From Streptococcus lactarius (GTDB lineage: Bacteria > Bacillota > Bacilli > Lactobacillales > Streptococcaceae): a stretch of 27,498 bases of DNA. Location of the stretch: positions 1 to 27,498 of the forward strand of contig NZ_MRXX01000013.1 of assembly GCF_016642265.1 (NCBI RefSeq), read 5' to 3'. Under the pieces are notes generated by a model, which was not told the DNA's origin, searched no databases, and worked only from the letters and a program-made list of their open reading frames with translations. Positions 1 to 6,925 of the stretch are shown piece by piece (the stretch's first letter is position 1; every line of letters begins with the position of its first letter). The position numbers and the translations under genes were made by a program.

Positions 1-74
1 TAACTATTTATTATCACTATACAAAATGCCTAAATAAGTTTAAAATAACATGATTATTATTAAAGGAGTTATTC

Positions 75-974
75 ATGGATTCTAAACTTATTTCTAATTA
101 CTTAAGTTACTGCAAAACGCATAAACGTTTAAGCACACATACAATTCGAGCTTACAAAAATGATCTTTTACAATTTTACAATTCAAACTACAATAATGTT
201 GAATCATATATTGAGTTTTTAACAAAATCAAATATAAAATCAAACACTCTACGACGAAAAATCGCAAGCTTGAAGGTTTTTTATAACTATTTAAAATTTC
301 AAGATATAATTGATGAAAATCCTTTTAATCAACTACGATTTCAATTTCGGAAGGAAAAAATATTACCTAAAACCATACCTTATGATATTTTAAAAAGTGT
401 CTACTCATATTCAGAACAAAAAGTTATCTATTCAAAATCTAAATATCAAAAACAAAAAGCTGAAAGAAATTTACTAATCATTTCCTTATTACTTTCAACT
501 GGCATTCGGATTTCTGAGCTTTGTCATATTCATCTTAAAGATATTAATTTTTCAAATAGAACACTTCATATTATCGGGAAAGGAAAAAAAGAACGTATCC
601 TCTTTTTAGGAGACCAAACAACCTTTAGTTTATTGAAAACATATATAAATAAATACTGCGTCCGACCTAATGACTATTTATTTACTGGTCAAAATCCTCT
701 TAAAGCACTGTCAGAACAAAGCGTACGTCTAATTTTAAAGAAGCTGGTTAAGAAAAACAACTTATCTATAACTATTACGCCACATATGTTTAGACACAGC
801 TTTGCTACAATGCTACTGGATAAAGATGTAGATATTCGTTATATACAGCAAATACTTGGACATAGCTCTATTTCTGTAACTCAGATCTATACTCATGTGT
901 CTCAATCAAAACAAAAAGAAATACTCACTCTGTGTAATCCCATATCTTCCATTCGTTCTCGACCACAAAAGTAA
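75..974 (+). CDS. Tyrosine recombinase / phage-type integrase, complete
   Basis: Site-specific DNA recombinase of the XerC/D-like tyrosine family, 299 residues, a usual length. Residues 1-90 form a SAM-like core-binding domain and about 100-290 the catalytic domain. The full catalytic set is visible: Arg145 in STGIRISEL, Lys169 or Lys171 in IIGKGKKER, His237 and Arg240 in PHMFRHSF, His263 in LGHSS, and nucleophile Tyr272 in IYTH. The ATG is preceded by AAAGGAG at proper spacing. The gene is AT-rich like the rest of the left part and faces the ABC/regulator unit. It may serve an integrative element that uses the rpsI 3' end (see the direct repeats at 4401 and 7610), or it may be an inversion recombinase for a system beyond the left edge. 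The sequence does not decide between these. No excisionase or relaxase is present in the window. Confidence 0.92.
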   Translation: MDSKLISNYLSYCKTHKRLSTHTIRAYKNDLLQFYNSNYNNVESYIEFLTKSNIKSNTLRRKIASLKVFYNYLKFQDIIDENPFNQLRFQFRKEKILPKTIPYDILKSVYSYSEQKVIYSKSKYQKQKAERNLLIISLLLSTGIRISELCHIHLKDINFSNRTLHIIGKGKKERILFLGDQTTFSLLKTYINKYCVRPNDYLFTGQNPLKALSEQSVRLILKKLVKKNNLSITITPHMFRHSFATMLLDKDVDIRYIQQILGHSSISVTQIYTHVSQSKQKEILTLCNPISSIRSRPQK

Positions 975-1074
975 AATAATTATAGCTAAATCAAAGCAGT
1001 TTGATGATTTCCCTCTAGAAATTTTTACTCTACTATTTTTAAAAGAACAAGTATCTAATTTCATTATTATCAAC

Positions 1075-1107
1075 AAAAGGTAGTTCTATATTTTTGAACT
1101 ACCTTTT
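1075..1107. terminator. Bidirectional intrinsic terminator after the recombinase gene
   Basis: A perfect 12-bp stem (AAAAGGTAGTTC, 1075-1086, against GAACTACCTTTT, 1096-1107) encloses a 9-base T-rich loop. It lies about 100 bases after the recombinase stop codon. The A and T flanks make it usable in both directions. Confidence 0.75.
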
Positions 1108-1218
1108 ACATATTATAAATTATCAAATTAAGTTAGACTTTTCATGTAACTCAGAAAAACATACATATATGGGGTTTGAGAGTTCAAGTAATTCCTCAAA
1201 GTCTTTGAAATTAAAAAC

Positions 1219-1254
1219 GCATAATATCAGGTATTCAAAAAACTGATATTATGC
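1219..1254 (-). terminator. Intrinsic terminator of the regulator-ABC unit
   Basis: A perfect 12-bp stem (GCATAATATCAG at 1219-1230 with CTGATATTATGC at 1243-1254). On the minus strand it is followed by GTTTTTAATTT, so it fits the end of the ABC transporter transcript. The plus side is also T-rich (ATTTTATTTT). A second, less regular hairpin (CAGATAA at 1289-1295 with TTATCTG at 1313-1319) lies between it and the ABC stop codon. Confidence 0.7.
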
Positions 1255-1345
1255 ATTTTATTTTAGTCTAAATTAGGGAGATTATTTCCAGATAAAGTTT
1301 TTGACAAAACTCTTATCTGTTTAAGGTACATTTCCCCCATATCTT

Positions 1346-1356
1346 TGTTGACAACA
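1346..1356. promoter_or_regulatory. Palindrome TGTTGACAACA, copy 1 (downstream of the ABC gene)
   Basis: An odd-centred perfect palindrome, TGTTG-A-CAACA, 19 bases beyond the ABC stop codon. The same 11 bases occur at 4102-4112 in the regulator leader, and similarity extends on both sides (ATCnTTGTTGACAACAnC in both). It is a candidate binding site for the adjacent ArsR-type regulator. Function is inferred only from the repetition and position. Confidence 0.4.
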
Positions 1357-1375
1357 ACTATCATTGTAAAACAGA

Positions 1376-2980
1376 TTACTTAAAGCAACGACTATCTAAA
1401 ACTTCATCAAATAGTTCAAGGACTTTAGATTCTGTATTATGGCTGATATAGATAACACCAATATCCTGTAACCCTAATATTGTCTCTTCAATGGCCAATC
1501 TATTTTCTTTATCGAGCTGTGAAGTTGTTTCATCAATGATAATAAAATCAACATCCTTAACAATCGCCCGAGCCAAAGCAATTCTCTGTTTTTCTCCACC
1601 TGATATAGCTAAACCATTCGAGATAAGTTTTCTATCTAAACCATATAAATTTTCACCAACAAAAGAACTCAATTGAGTTTTTTCAACCACTTCAGCCAGT
1701 TCCTGATCTGAAATTGATTTACCTAATGTAATATTCTCTCTGATTGAACCATTTATTAAATAAATAGATTGGTCAATATAGGCTATACGCTTGTAGTAAC
1801 TTTTTAGATTAATTGCATTAAGATCACAACCGTTGATAAAGATACTCCCTGATTTGGCCTGTTTCAATCCTAATAATAACTGTAAAAGAGTTGATTTCCC
1901 ACTTCCAGACTCCCCAACAATGGCATATTTTCTCCCTTTAATAAAGGTCTGAGAAAAATCGTCAAAAATCACATGATTATCATACTGAAAAGAAATATCA
2001 GCTAAGGAAATATTATTTACCCTCGAGTCAACTTCAATAGTCTCAGTAACTGTTTTAGTCTGAAATTTCTGTAATAAAACATCTGATGACTTAAAGATTG
2101 TAATGGAAGAAGTCAAACCCTGAATACCGTTAAATAAGTTACCAGATAATGACGCTATACTGAATACACTACCAATTGTCGTTAACCCTATACTAGAAAT
2201 ATAGAGAGTAAAAATAATTAAGCCTATTTGTGAAAAAAGCGAAACCAACAATACTACACTTCCAACCTTTGCTTGCGTCATAGAAAATCTAAATTGATGT
2301 TCTTCTTTTGTTGTTGAAGCATTGTTCATCCTTGAAATAAAACTTGCTAACGCATCTCCAAGGAAAAACAGGCTCAGTCCCTCCATATTGTCTCTCACTG
2401 CCTCTGTATACTCTTCATTTGCTCTCGTATACTTTTCTTGTGCTATTACAACATATTTTTGAGATAAATTGGGAATAACGAGTGATATTAAAAGAAATGC
2501 TACTGATATCAATGCAATTGACCAATGTAATATGAAAATTGAAATAAAAGCACTAATTACAAGAGATAACATATAAATAAAAGTTAAAATATTTTCAAAA
2601 GCCTGAGCTTCTATCTGTTTTGCATCGTTAATAAACCAAGAAATAGCTTTTCCTGTATCTCGTTCCGCAATTAAATCAGATGAATTTTCCACGACATTAT
2701 CAGTGATTTGTGTTTTCAACAAAATATTTGAACTTTTTAAATATCTTGCTTTAAAGTAATCTGAAAGAAATGAGAGAAGTACTGTTACTAAAACAATAAA
2801 CCCAAGAATATATATCGCACGAAAGAATCTATTTTGACCGAGTTTATAACTATCAAACAAAAATGTTAATGAATAAGACATGATCGTGATAGATATTGCA
2901 AATAATATTTTAAAAATAATAGCAATAAGAGTATCTTTCCAATTTTTCTTTATGATGTTATATAGTAGGATATTACTCAT
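1376..2980 (-). CDS. ABC exporter, fused membrane and ATPase domains
   Basis: Half-transporter of the exporter type, expected to dimerise in the cytoplasmic membrane. The N-terminal region up to about residue 295 carries about six hydrophobic helices; the C-terminal region is the nucleotide-binding domain with Walker A GESGSGKST, signature ISGGEKQR, Walker B DFIIIDETTSQLD and H-loop histidine in YISHN. There is no C39 peptidase domain, so it is not a double-glycine peptide processing exporter. The longer reading would start at GTG 2989, but that codon overlaps the GGGAGGTG ribosome binding site, so ATG 2980 (534 residues) is preferred. It overlaps the end of the regulator gene by 8 bases, indicating translational coupling. 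Substrate unknown; export of a peptide or toxic compound under control of its partner is an inference. Confidence 0.88.
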   Translation of the reverse strand: MSNILLYNIIKKNWKDTLIAIIFKILFAISITIMSYSLTFLFDSYKLGQNRFFRAIYILGFIVLVTVLLSFLSDYFKARYLKSSNILLKTQITDNVVENSSDLIAERDTGKAISWFINDAKQIEAQAFENILTFIYMLSLVISAFISIFILHWSIALISVAFLLISLVIPNLSQKYVVIAQEKYTRANEEYTEAVRDNMEGLSLFFLGDALASFISRMNNASTTKEEHQFRFSMTQAKVGSVVLLVSLFSQIGLIIFTLYISSIGLTTIGSVFSIASLSGNLFNGIQGLTSSITIFKSSDVLLQKFQTKTVTETIEVDSRVNNISLADISFQYDNHVIFDDFSQTFIKGRKYAIVGESGSGKSTLLQLLLGLKQAKSGSIFINGCDLNAINLKSYYKRIAYIDQSIYLINGSIRENITLGKSISDQELAEVVEKTQLSSFVGENLYGLDRKLISNGLAISGGEKQRIALARAIVKDVDFIIIDETTSQLDKENRLAIEETILGLQDIGVIYISHNTESKVLELFDEVLDSRCFK

Positions 2981-4040
2981 ATTTTTCACCTCCCAATTGA
3001 AGCAAGAAACTTCCTATCTGATTGATTTCTGATTGGTTCACTCTATAATAGATTCTTTTCCCTTTCATTTCTGATTGAATCAAATTTTCTTTTAATAAAT
3101 GAGATAAGTGGTGACTAATAGTTCCTGTTGAGATAGATAATTCTTCTGAAATTTCGCGTCCATACATAGATTTTTTTGATAACATTAAAATAATATTAAA
3201 ACGAGTCGGATCCGAAATAAGAGATAATTTTTGGATCATATCCTCTTTTTTTTCCTCAACTGATTTTGGCTGCCCCTTTAATAAGGAGGGCACCAGACCA
3301 AAATAACAAAATCCTTTTGTTAATTCCCCTTCCAAAAATAAACTAAGTCCAAAAAGTTGTGGGAATTGAATAAACAACGTATATTCAACGTCAACAATAG
3401 TATGGTTTTTACTCAGAGAATCTATTGTAGACTCCAATTCTTCACTTATGAGCTTCTCAGTGCCCATCTCACTATAAACTTCATCAAGTCTACTAAGTAT
3501 CAAATACTCCTGATTCTTAATTACTTGTTCCATTGATAAAATGAATTGATATAACTGATCAAACGTATGATTTATATTATGCAGTAGTTTATAAATTAGA
3601 TACCTTTGTTGTTCATTAAATAGTTTTAAATTATCAATTTCATGAAGGTGAAACTCTGGAGAAAGTTCGTATCCTAAAGATTGCATATTCTTAATAAACT
3701 CTGATTTTATAACAGAAAGCAACTCAGAAGTAGAATAGTTTTTAATAGTTTTTTGCAATCTAGAATATGTCAAGAAATAAAGAATTTCAGGAGTTTTCTC
3801 ATTCCTATAATTTTTAAAGAAGATTTCTATTTCAGAAAATTCGTTTAAAACGCTCCTACCTTCACGCCTAATATTGTTATAGAAAGAAATCAGATCTTGA
3901 TGTTCAAGATCGATCTGTTCTTTTGACAGTTCATATTTTTGATAATTTATCGGTAAATCTGAATCTGTTTTTTCTTCCCAATTACAAATTCTCGTAGCTA
4001 ATAGCAATGCCTCATTAAAATAGTTAATTTCTTTTTTCAT
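2973..4040 (-). CDS. ArsR-type winged-helix regulator with long N-terminal domain
   Basis: 355 residues. The C-terminal part (about 268-345) is a clear ArsR/SmtB-like winged helix: SDPTRFNIILML, then the recognition-helix region ISTGTISHHLSHLLKENLI and the wing with KRIYYRVN. Residues 1-260 are a mostly helical region that I do not recognise; classic ArsR repressors have only about 100 residues, so this part probably senses a ligand or mediates contacts. No metal-binding Cys cluster is seen in the DNA-binding part. The gene is followed, with an 8-base overlap, by the ABC exporter, the usual layout of a regulator and its efflux target. Upstream are a near-consensus promoter (4149-4177) and a palindrome in the leader, which suggest autoregulation. 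Confidence 0.8.
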   Translation of the reverse strand: MKKEINYFNEALLLATRICNWEEKTDSDLPINYQKYELSKEQIDLEHQDLISFYNNIRREGRSVLNEFSEIEIFFKNYRNEKTPEILYFLTYSRLQKTIKNYSTSELLSVIKSEFIKNMQSLGYELSPEFHLHEIDNLKLFNEQQRYLIYKLLHNINHTFDQLYQFILSMEQVIKNQEYLILSRLDEVYSEMGTEKLISEELESTIDSLSKNHTIVDVEYTLFIQFPQLFGLSLFLEGELTKGFCYFGLVPSLLKGQPKSVEEKKEDMIQKLSLISDPTRFNIILMLSKKSMYGREISEELSISTGTISHHLSHLLKENLIQSEMKGKRIYYRVNQSEINQIGSFLLQLGGEKYE

Positions 4041-4101
4041 ACAACATCTCTTTTCGTGAACTATAAAATAAATGGGAAAATTTTCTTATCATCTGCATCC
4101 T

Positions 4102-4112
4102 TGTTGACAACA
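4102..4112. promoter_or_regulatory. Palindrome TGTTGACAACA, copy 2 (leader of the regulator gene)
   Basis: Second exact copy of the odd palindrome at 1346-1356. It lies about 30-40 bases downstream of the start point predicted from the promoter at 4149-4177 and about 60 bases ahead of the regulator start codon. That position suits an operator that blocks elongation. The assignment is inference. Confidence 0.45.
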
Positions 4113-4148
4113 TCAATAATAGTCAATATCCCTTCTTTATTTGTCTAT

Positions 4149-4177
4149 ATTTTACCAATATGTTTTATATATGTCAA
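4149..4177 (-). promoter_or_regulatory. Promoter of the regulator-ABC unit
   Basis: On the minus strand: -35 TTGACA (4172-4177), a 17-base spacer, and -10 TAAAAT (4149-4154). Predicted start near 4142, giving a leader of about 100 bases before the ATG at 4040. The flanking stretch 4041-4400 has no gene that I can see. Confidence 0.7.
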
Positions 4178-4408
4178 TCATTATATTTTATAATCATGAA
4201 ACATTATTTCGGATTTCCTTATATTCCAACATTTATAGTAATTGTTTCTACTAAAAATATTCAAAATTCAAGTAGGGCTTACTAACTTACTAGTGAAAGA
4301 TTTTGTTTACTACCCAAATTTACTCTTTTAACACTATTACTATTTTTCGATCCATTAAGCTTTTAGAATTCAAGAATCATCTTGTTGGAAAAATTGAGGG
4401 AAACAGAA

Positions 4409-4441
4409 AAAGCATCCCGTATTTTTGATACGAAATGCTTT
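4409..4441 (-). terminator. rpsI-type terminator in the left repeat
   Basis: Minus strand: a 14-bp stem beginning AAAGCATTTCGTAT, a CAAAA loop, the complementary arm ending GGGATGCTTT, and then TTTCTGTTT. It pairs better than the copy next to intact rpsI because the loop bases differ. Confidence 0.75.
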
Positions 4442-4460
4442 CAATAAGTGTAAATAAGTT

Positions 4461-4511
4461 TTAACGTTTACTAAATTGTGATGCTTTACGAGCTTTCTTA
4501 AGACCTGGTTT
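4461..4511 (-). pseudogene. rpsI: Fragment of rpsI: last 16 codons and stop
   Basis: On the minus strand this encodes [16 protein letters not shown] followed by TAA, identical in DNA and protein to the end of the complete rpsI (7670-7720). Homology stops abruptly at 4512, within the codon before it. It is a by-product of the att duplication and is not a functional gene. Confidence 0.9.
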
Positions 4512-4890
4512 GGAAAGAATGAGTTTCAGTTGGACTAAAAATAGCGTGATATCAAGGGTTTTCAGAACGATATCTACTTTTTAATTTCATAAAATTTGAA
4601 TCAATATTTTTTAAATAGGGGAATAGTTTAGTTCTGTAAGTATTAATATAACACACCATAAAGCTTATTATATCAGATTTTCCCCCAACTTTAGAAAAAT
4701 AAGTAGAGAAAAAAAAACATCTGGATTTCCCAAAAAATCTTGATCAAACAACATTTACAACTAGTTGACGTATTTATAAATAAAAGGAATCGCTATCAAA
4801 AATTGGTTTATTCAATTTGGAATTTACACAATTTTTCAGACAATTGGAGCAAGTAGTATTACTATGAAGTATTATAAATAGTAATAGGAG
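4512..4890. other. AT-rich stretch between the left att copy and the toxin operon
   Basis: No recognisable gene apart from the doubtful 35-codon frame at 4552-4659. A 9-bp inverted repeat (TATTACTAT at 4857-4865 with ATAGTAATA at 4878-4886) follows the last gene of the toxin operon. It lacks a T-run, so it is at best a weak terminator. Confidence 0.5.
4552..4659 (-). CDS. Possible leaderless small ORF, 35 codons
   Basis: A minus-strand reading frame of 35 residues (MVCYINTYRTKLFPYLK...SENP, Lys/Arg-rich) starts at ATG 4659 and stops with TGA. There is no ribosome binding site. However, an extended -10 element, TGATATAAT (4667-4675), ends seven bases before the ATG, so transcription could begin at or next to the start codon. 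It lies beside the left att copy in the otherwise gene-free stretch 4512-4890. I recognise no family. It could be chance in AT-rich DNA or the remnant of an element gene. Confidence 0.2.
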   Translation of the reverse strand: MVCYINTYRTKLFPYLKNIDSNFMKLKSRYRSENP

Positions 4891-5217
4891 TTAAACCTTC
4901 TTCTTTTCTTTTTCAAGAGATTCCATGTTTTGATTGTAAAGTTTATTCTCTTCCTGATATGTTTGGCTTAATCGAGTTTCAAACCTAGAGATTCTCTTTT
5001 CAAAGTTGTCTCTATTTTCTTCTAATTGCCACAATTCAAGCATTGGAAGTTCTTGATGATGGTTATGACAATAGGAGATGATAAGATCGGTCAAATCCTC
5101 AGATAGTCTTTTTGCATCTCGCCTCATATCTTGATAATCTAATTCATATTCTGCTACTTTCCTTCTAAAAACTTGATGATCACTCTCGACTTTACTAATT
5201 TTATCATTGATATTCAT
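4891..5217 (-). CDS. Small coiled-coil protein, likely T7SS effector partner
   Basis: 108 residues, almost wholly helical and highly charged, with long heptad-like stretches (residues 1-45 and 60-108), a short HNHHQELPMLELW linker and a Lys-rich end. It has no signal peptide or membrane segment. It is the last gene of the four-gene operon, 8 bases after its neighbour, with AGGAG ahead of the ATG. Its length and helical hairpin character resemble the small accessory proteins (TlaA in Staphylococcus aureus; the Lap2/DUF3958 type of streptococcal LXG systems) that bind the targeting domain of type VII effectors before export. The family assignment rests on context and general character, not on a clear motif. 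Confidence 0.55.
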   Translation of the reverse strand: MNINDKISKVESDHQVFRRKVAEYELDYQDMRRDAKRLSEDLTDLIISYCHNHHQELPMLELWQLEENRDNFEKRISRFETRLSQTYQEENKLYNQNMESLEKEKKKV

Positions 5218-5225
5218 GAATTCTC

Positions 5226-5522
5226 CTAAAGTATTGGACTGGACAGATCAGGTTTAGGTACTTCGGTTAAAGTTTTGTTGATGGCATCAGCAGCTCCCCC
5301 CGTTAATCCTCCTTCTAGGGAAGCAGGTACTTGAAAAGTGGAAAAATTCTGCATTTTAAACGCCTGAAAGTCCAGCCATGTTTGTAAAATGGCTCCTTCT
5401 GCCATTAGGACAGCTCTTGTTGTTGAAACTAAGGCCTGGATTGCCAATCGTTCTTGGACTTTCATATATTCAATTTTTATGCGCTCTGCTTCTAATCGAT
5501 CTTCAGTATTCGGTTCAATCAT
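5226..5522 (-). CDS. Small helical protein, likely second T7SS effector partner
   Basis: 98 residues. Residues 1-60 look like two amphipathic helices (RLEAERIKIEYMKVQERLAI and the following stretch to about QAFKMQN). The tail is Gly/Pro-rich (PASLEGGLTGG...) and probably flexible. No signal peptide. It is preceded by AAAAGGAG and lies 13 bases after the lipase gene and 8 before the next gene. Paired small genes directly after a T7SS effector are expected for the TlaA1/TlaA2 or Lap1/Lap2 partners that form an export complex. I see no W-x-G turn in it, so it is not a typical WXG100 protein. Function inferred from position. Confidence 0.5.
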   Translation of the reverse strand: MIEPNTEDRLEAERIKIEYMKVQERLAIQALVSTTRAVLMAEGAILQTWLDFQAFKMQNFSTFQVPASLEGGLTGGAADAINKTLTEVPKPDLSSPIL

Positions 5523-5535
5523 TCATTAACTCCTT

Positions 5536-6924
5536 TTAATTGCTAAAAATCTTGGCACCTATTTGATCACTTTCAATAATTCTATCAGTAACCTTATTCA
5601 GATTATCGGAAATTTGAGACATTTTATTCTTATAAGCGCTTGCTGCAGAGACAGTTTCTGACTCTTTCCCACTGTTCCATGCAGTATCCAAAGTTAATTC
5701 AGATAATAGAACTTCTACTTCACTAGATGGTAAGTGATGAGCAATACTATATGCTTCTGATTTAAGGGATGAAATTTTTTGAGAAACTTTTTCCTTTTCA
5801 GATTCAATTTTTGATTTAATTTCTTCCTCGTAAACCTCAGCTTGAAGTTTCGTGGTTTCCGCACTTACTCGGACCAATTCTTCTCTTAAACTAATTTTTT
5901 TACTACTGGAACTAGTCTTCAAGGAATCCTTTAATTCTTTTATTTGTTTGATATTTAAAGAAATTAAATCTTGTTTAGTTAGCTCAGGAGCGAAAGGACC
6001 GTAATTATCTAGATACTTTTTGACGTAAGACTCTGGTAAATTATAACTACCTTTTACTTTAAAATAATCAAGTATTTTTTTCGTTTTATATTCTGCAATC
6101 TTTCGGACTTGTTTTTCTGTCATGCCAGAAGCAAAACGGTTATGCTTATAATACCAGTCAATGTCTAAAGCATTACCCTTCATATGTGGTGTCCTAGGTG
6201 AATGTCCATCTTCGTCTCCAACGACTTCAAACATCATTGTTTTTCCATAGGGAACAGCACCACCATTACCATCAAGATTAACAACGTCCCCTCTACTATC
6301 TCTATAGATCGTAGCGTTCTTATTAAGATAGGCTACCTGTTCCTTTGAAATACCACCTGTATCTACAGCTTTTTTAGCTGCGAAATCCATAAAATTTGTA
6401 ACTTTAATAGTCCGATTCTCTTTAAGTCCATACTTTGAAGCTGTATAAGCTACGCCAGGTCCTGCTTGACTATGCCCAGACATGTTAGAAATTATACCAT
6501 TATGAGATTTTATCTTCTCTTCAGTAATTTGATAAAACATATCAATATCATCTGCTTGGGGAGTCAGCATTCCTGGAAATATACCAAACGCCCCACTAGC
6601 AAAGAATGCTCTTTCAGACGAATCAACAATGTCTCTATTCTTTTTAAAAAAATAAGATTGATCACCTGATTCTTTAAAATTTTCACCCGGAACCTGAGTC
6701 CCTGCAACAACAATAGTTGTTTCTTGATAGTTAGGATTATTACCTTTTTTATCATCAACAGGGACAAAAGCAATTGCTTGAGTAGTGTCATTCATACTGT
6801 TAACAATTTGAAAATATCTCTTTTCTCCATTTATAAAATAGGGTTCTATATCACCAGGTTTATCTCTAACTTTACTTTTGAGACCCAATTGTAATTGTTG
6901 AATCTCTTCATCAGATAAGGTCAT
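5536..6924 (-). CDS. TslA-like type VII secreted lipase toxin (N-terminal lipase, C-terminal LXG-like domain)
   Basis: 462 residues. Residues about 1-290 form an alpha/beta-hydrolase lipase domain: strand TTIVVAGTQ (69-77), nucleophile elbow SGHSQAG with Ser152, candidate acid Asp209 or Asp213, and candidate His241 or His247 in the DGHSPRTPH segment. Residues about 315-462 are helical, with a coiled coil (about 345-390) and the turn AWNSG (415-419) followed by a long helix, as in WXG100/LXG targeting domains. The toxin-first order is the reverse of ordinary LXG effectors and matches TslA of Staphylococcus aureus, a type VII secreted lipase toxin. There is no N-terminal signal peptide, as expected for T7SS. 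ATG 6924 has AAGGAG upstream and lies one base after the stop of the putative immunity gene. The likely role is attack on membrane lipids of competing bacteria. Substrate unproven; no ESX machinery lies in this window. Confidence 0.75.
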   Translation of the reverse strand: MTLSDEEIQQLQLGLKSKVRDKPGDIEPYFINGEKRYFQIVNSMNDTTQAIAFVPVDDKKGNNPNYQETTIVVAGTQVPGENFKESGDQSYFFKKNRDIVDSSERAFFASGAFGIFPGMLTPQADDIDMFYQITEEKIKSHNGIISNMSGHSQAGPGVAYTASKYGLKENRTIKVTNFMDFAAKKAVDTGGISKEQVAYLNKNATIYRDSRGDVVNLDGNGGAVPYGKTMMFEVVGDEDGHSPRTPHMKGNALDIDWYYKHNRFASGMTEKQVRKIAEYKTKKILDYFKVKGSYNLPESYVKKYLDNYGPFAPELTKQDLISLNIKQIKELKDSLKTSSSSKKISLREELVRVSAETTKLQAEVYEEEIKSKIESEKEKVSQKISSLKSEAYSIAHHLPSSEVEVLLSELTLDTAWNSGKESETVSAASAYKNKMSQISDNLNKVTDRIIESDQIGAKIFSN

Positions 6925-6925
6925 A

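Larger units (their letters stand above)
4401..4511. repeat. Direct repeat of the rpsI 3' end, left copy (putative att site)
   Basis: 111 bases matching 7610-7720 with four differences. Three differences fall in the terminator loop (4423, 4426, 4429) and one is at 4450. The stretch 4451-4511 (61 bases) is identical to 7660-7720. It contains the rpsI transcription terminator and the last 16 sense codons plus stop of rpsI, in the same orientation. Duplication of a gene's 3' end at the far side of an inserted segment is the hallmark of site-specific integration by a tyrosine recombinase. Confidence 0.9.

Noticed and set aside
22..50. AATAAGTTTAAA ahead of the recombinase, shared with the rpsI repeat, as a third att site
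   Set aside because: Only 12 AT-rich bases match in a row and no rpsI coding sequence is present, so chance is sufficient. Worth a look only if the sequence to the left contains a real copy.
895..1083. 62-codon frame overlapping the end of the recombinase
   Set aside because: It is a shifted reading of the recombinase end and AT-rich spacer, with no ribosome binding site.
1348..1376. TTGACA at 1348 as a plus-strand promoter
   Set aside because: No -10 at 16-18 bases and no plus-strand gene follows. The hexamer is part of the palindrome.
1376..2980. ABC gene as a bacteriocin exporter
   Set aside because: No C39 peptidase domain, no double-glycine precursor gene and no accessory protein nearby.
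4857..4886. 9-bp inverted repeat after the toxin operon as a terminator
   Set aside because: It pairs only A/T-rich bases and no T-run follows on the transcribed strand.
6564..6791. 75-codon frame inside the lipase gene
   Set aside because: Shadow of the lipase gene in another frame on the same strand; Leu-rich composition from AT-rich codons and no start signals.
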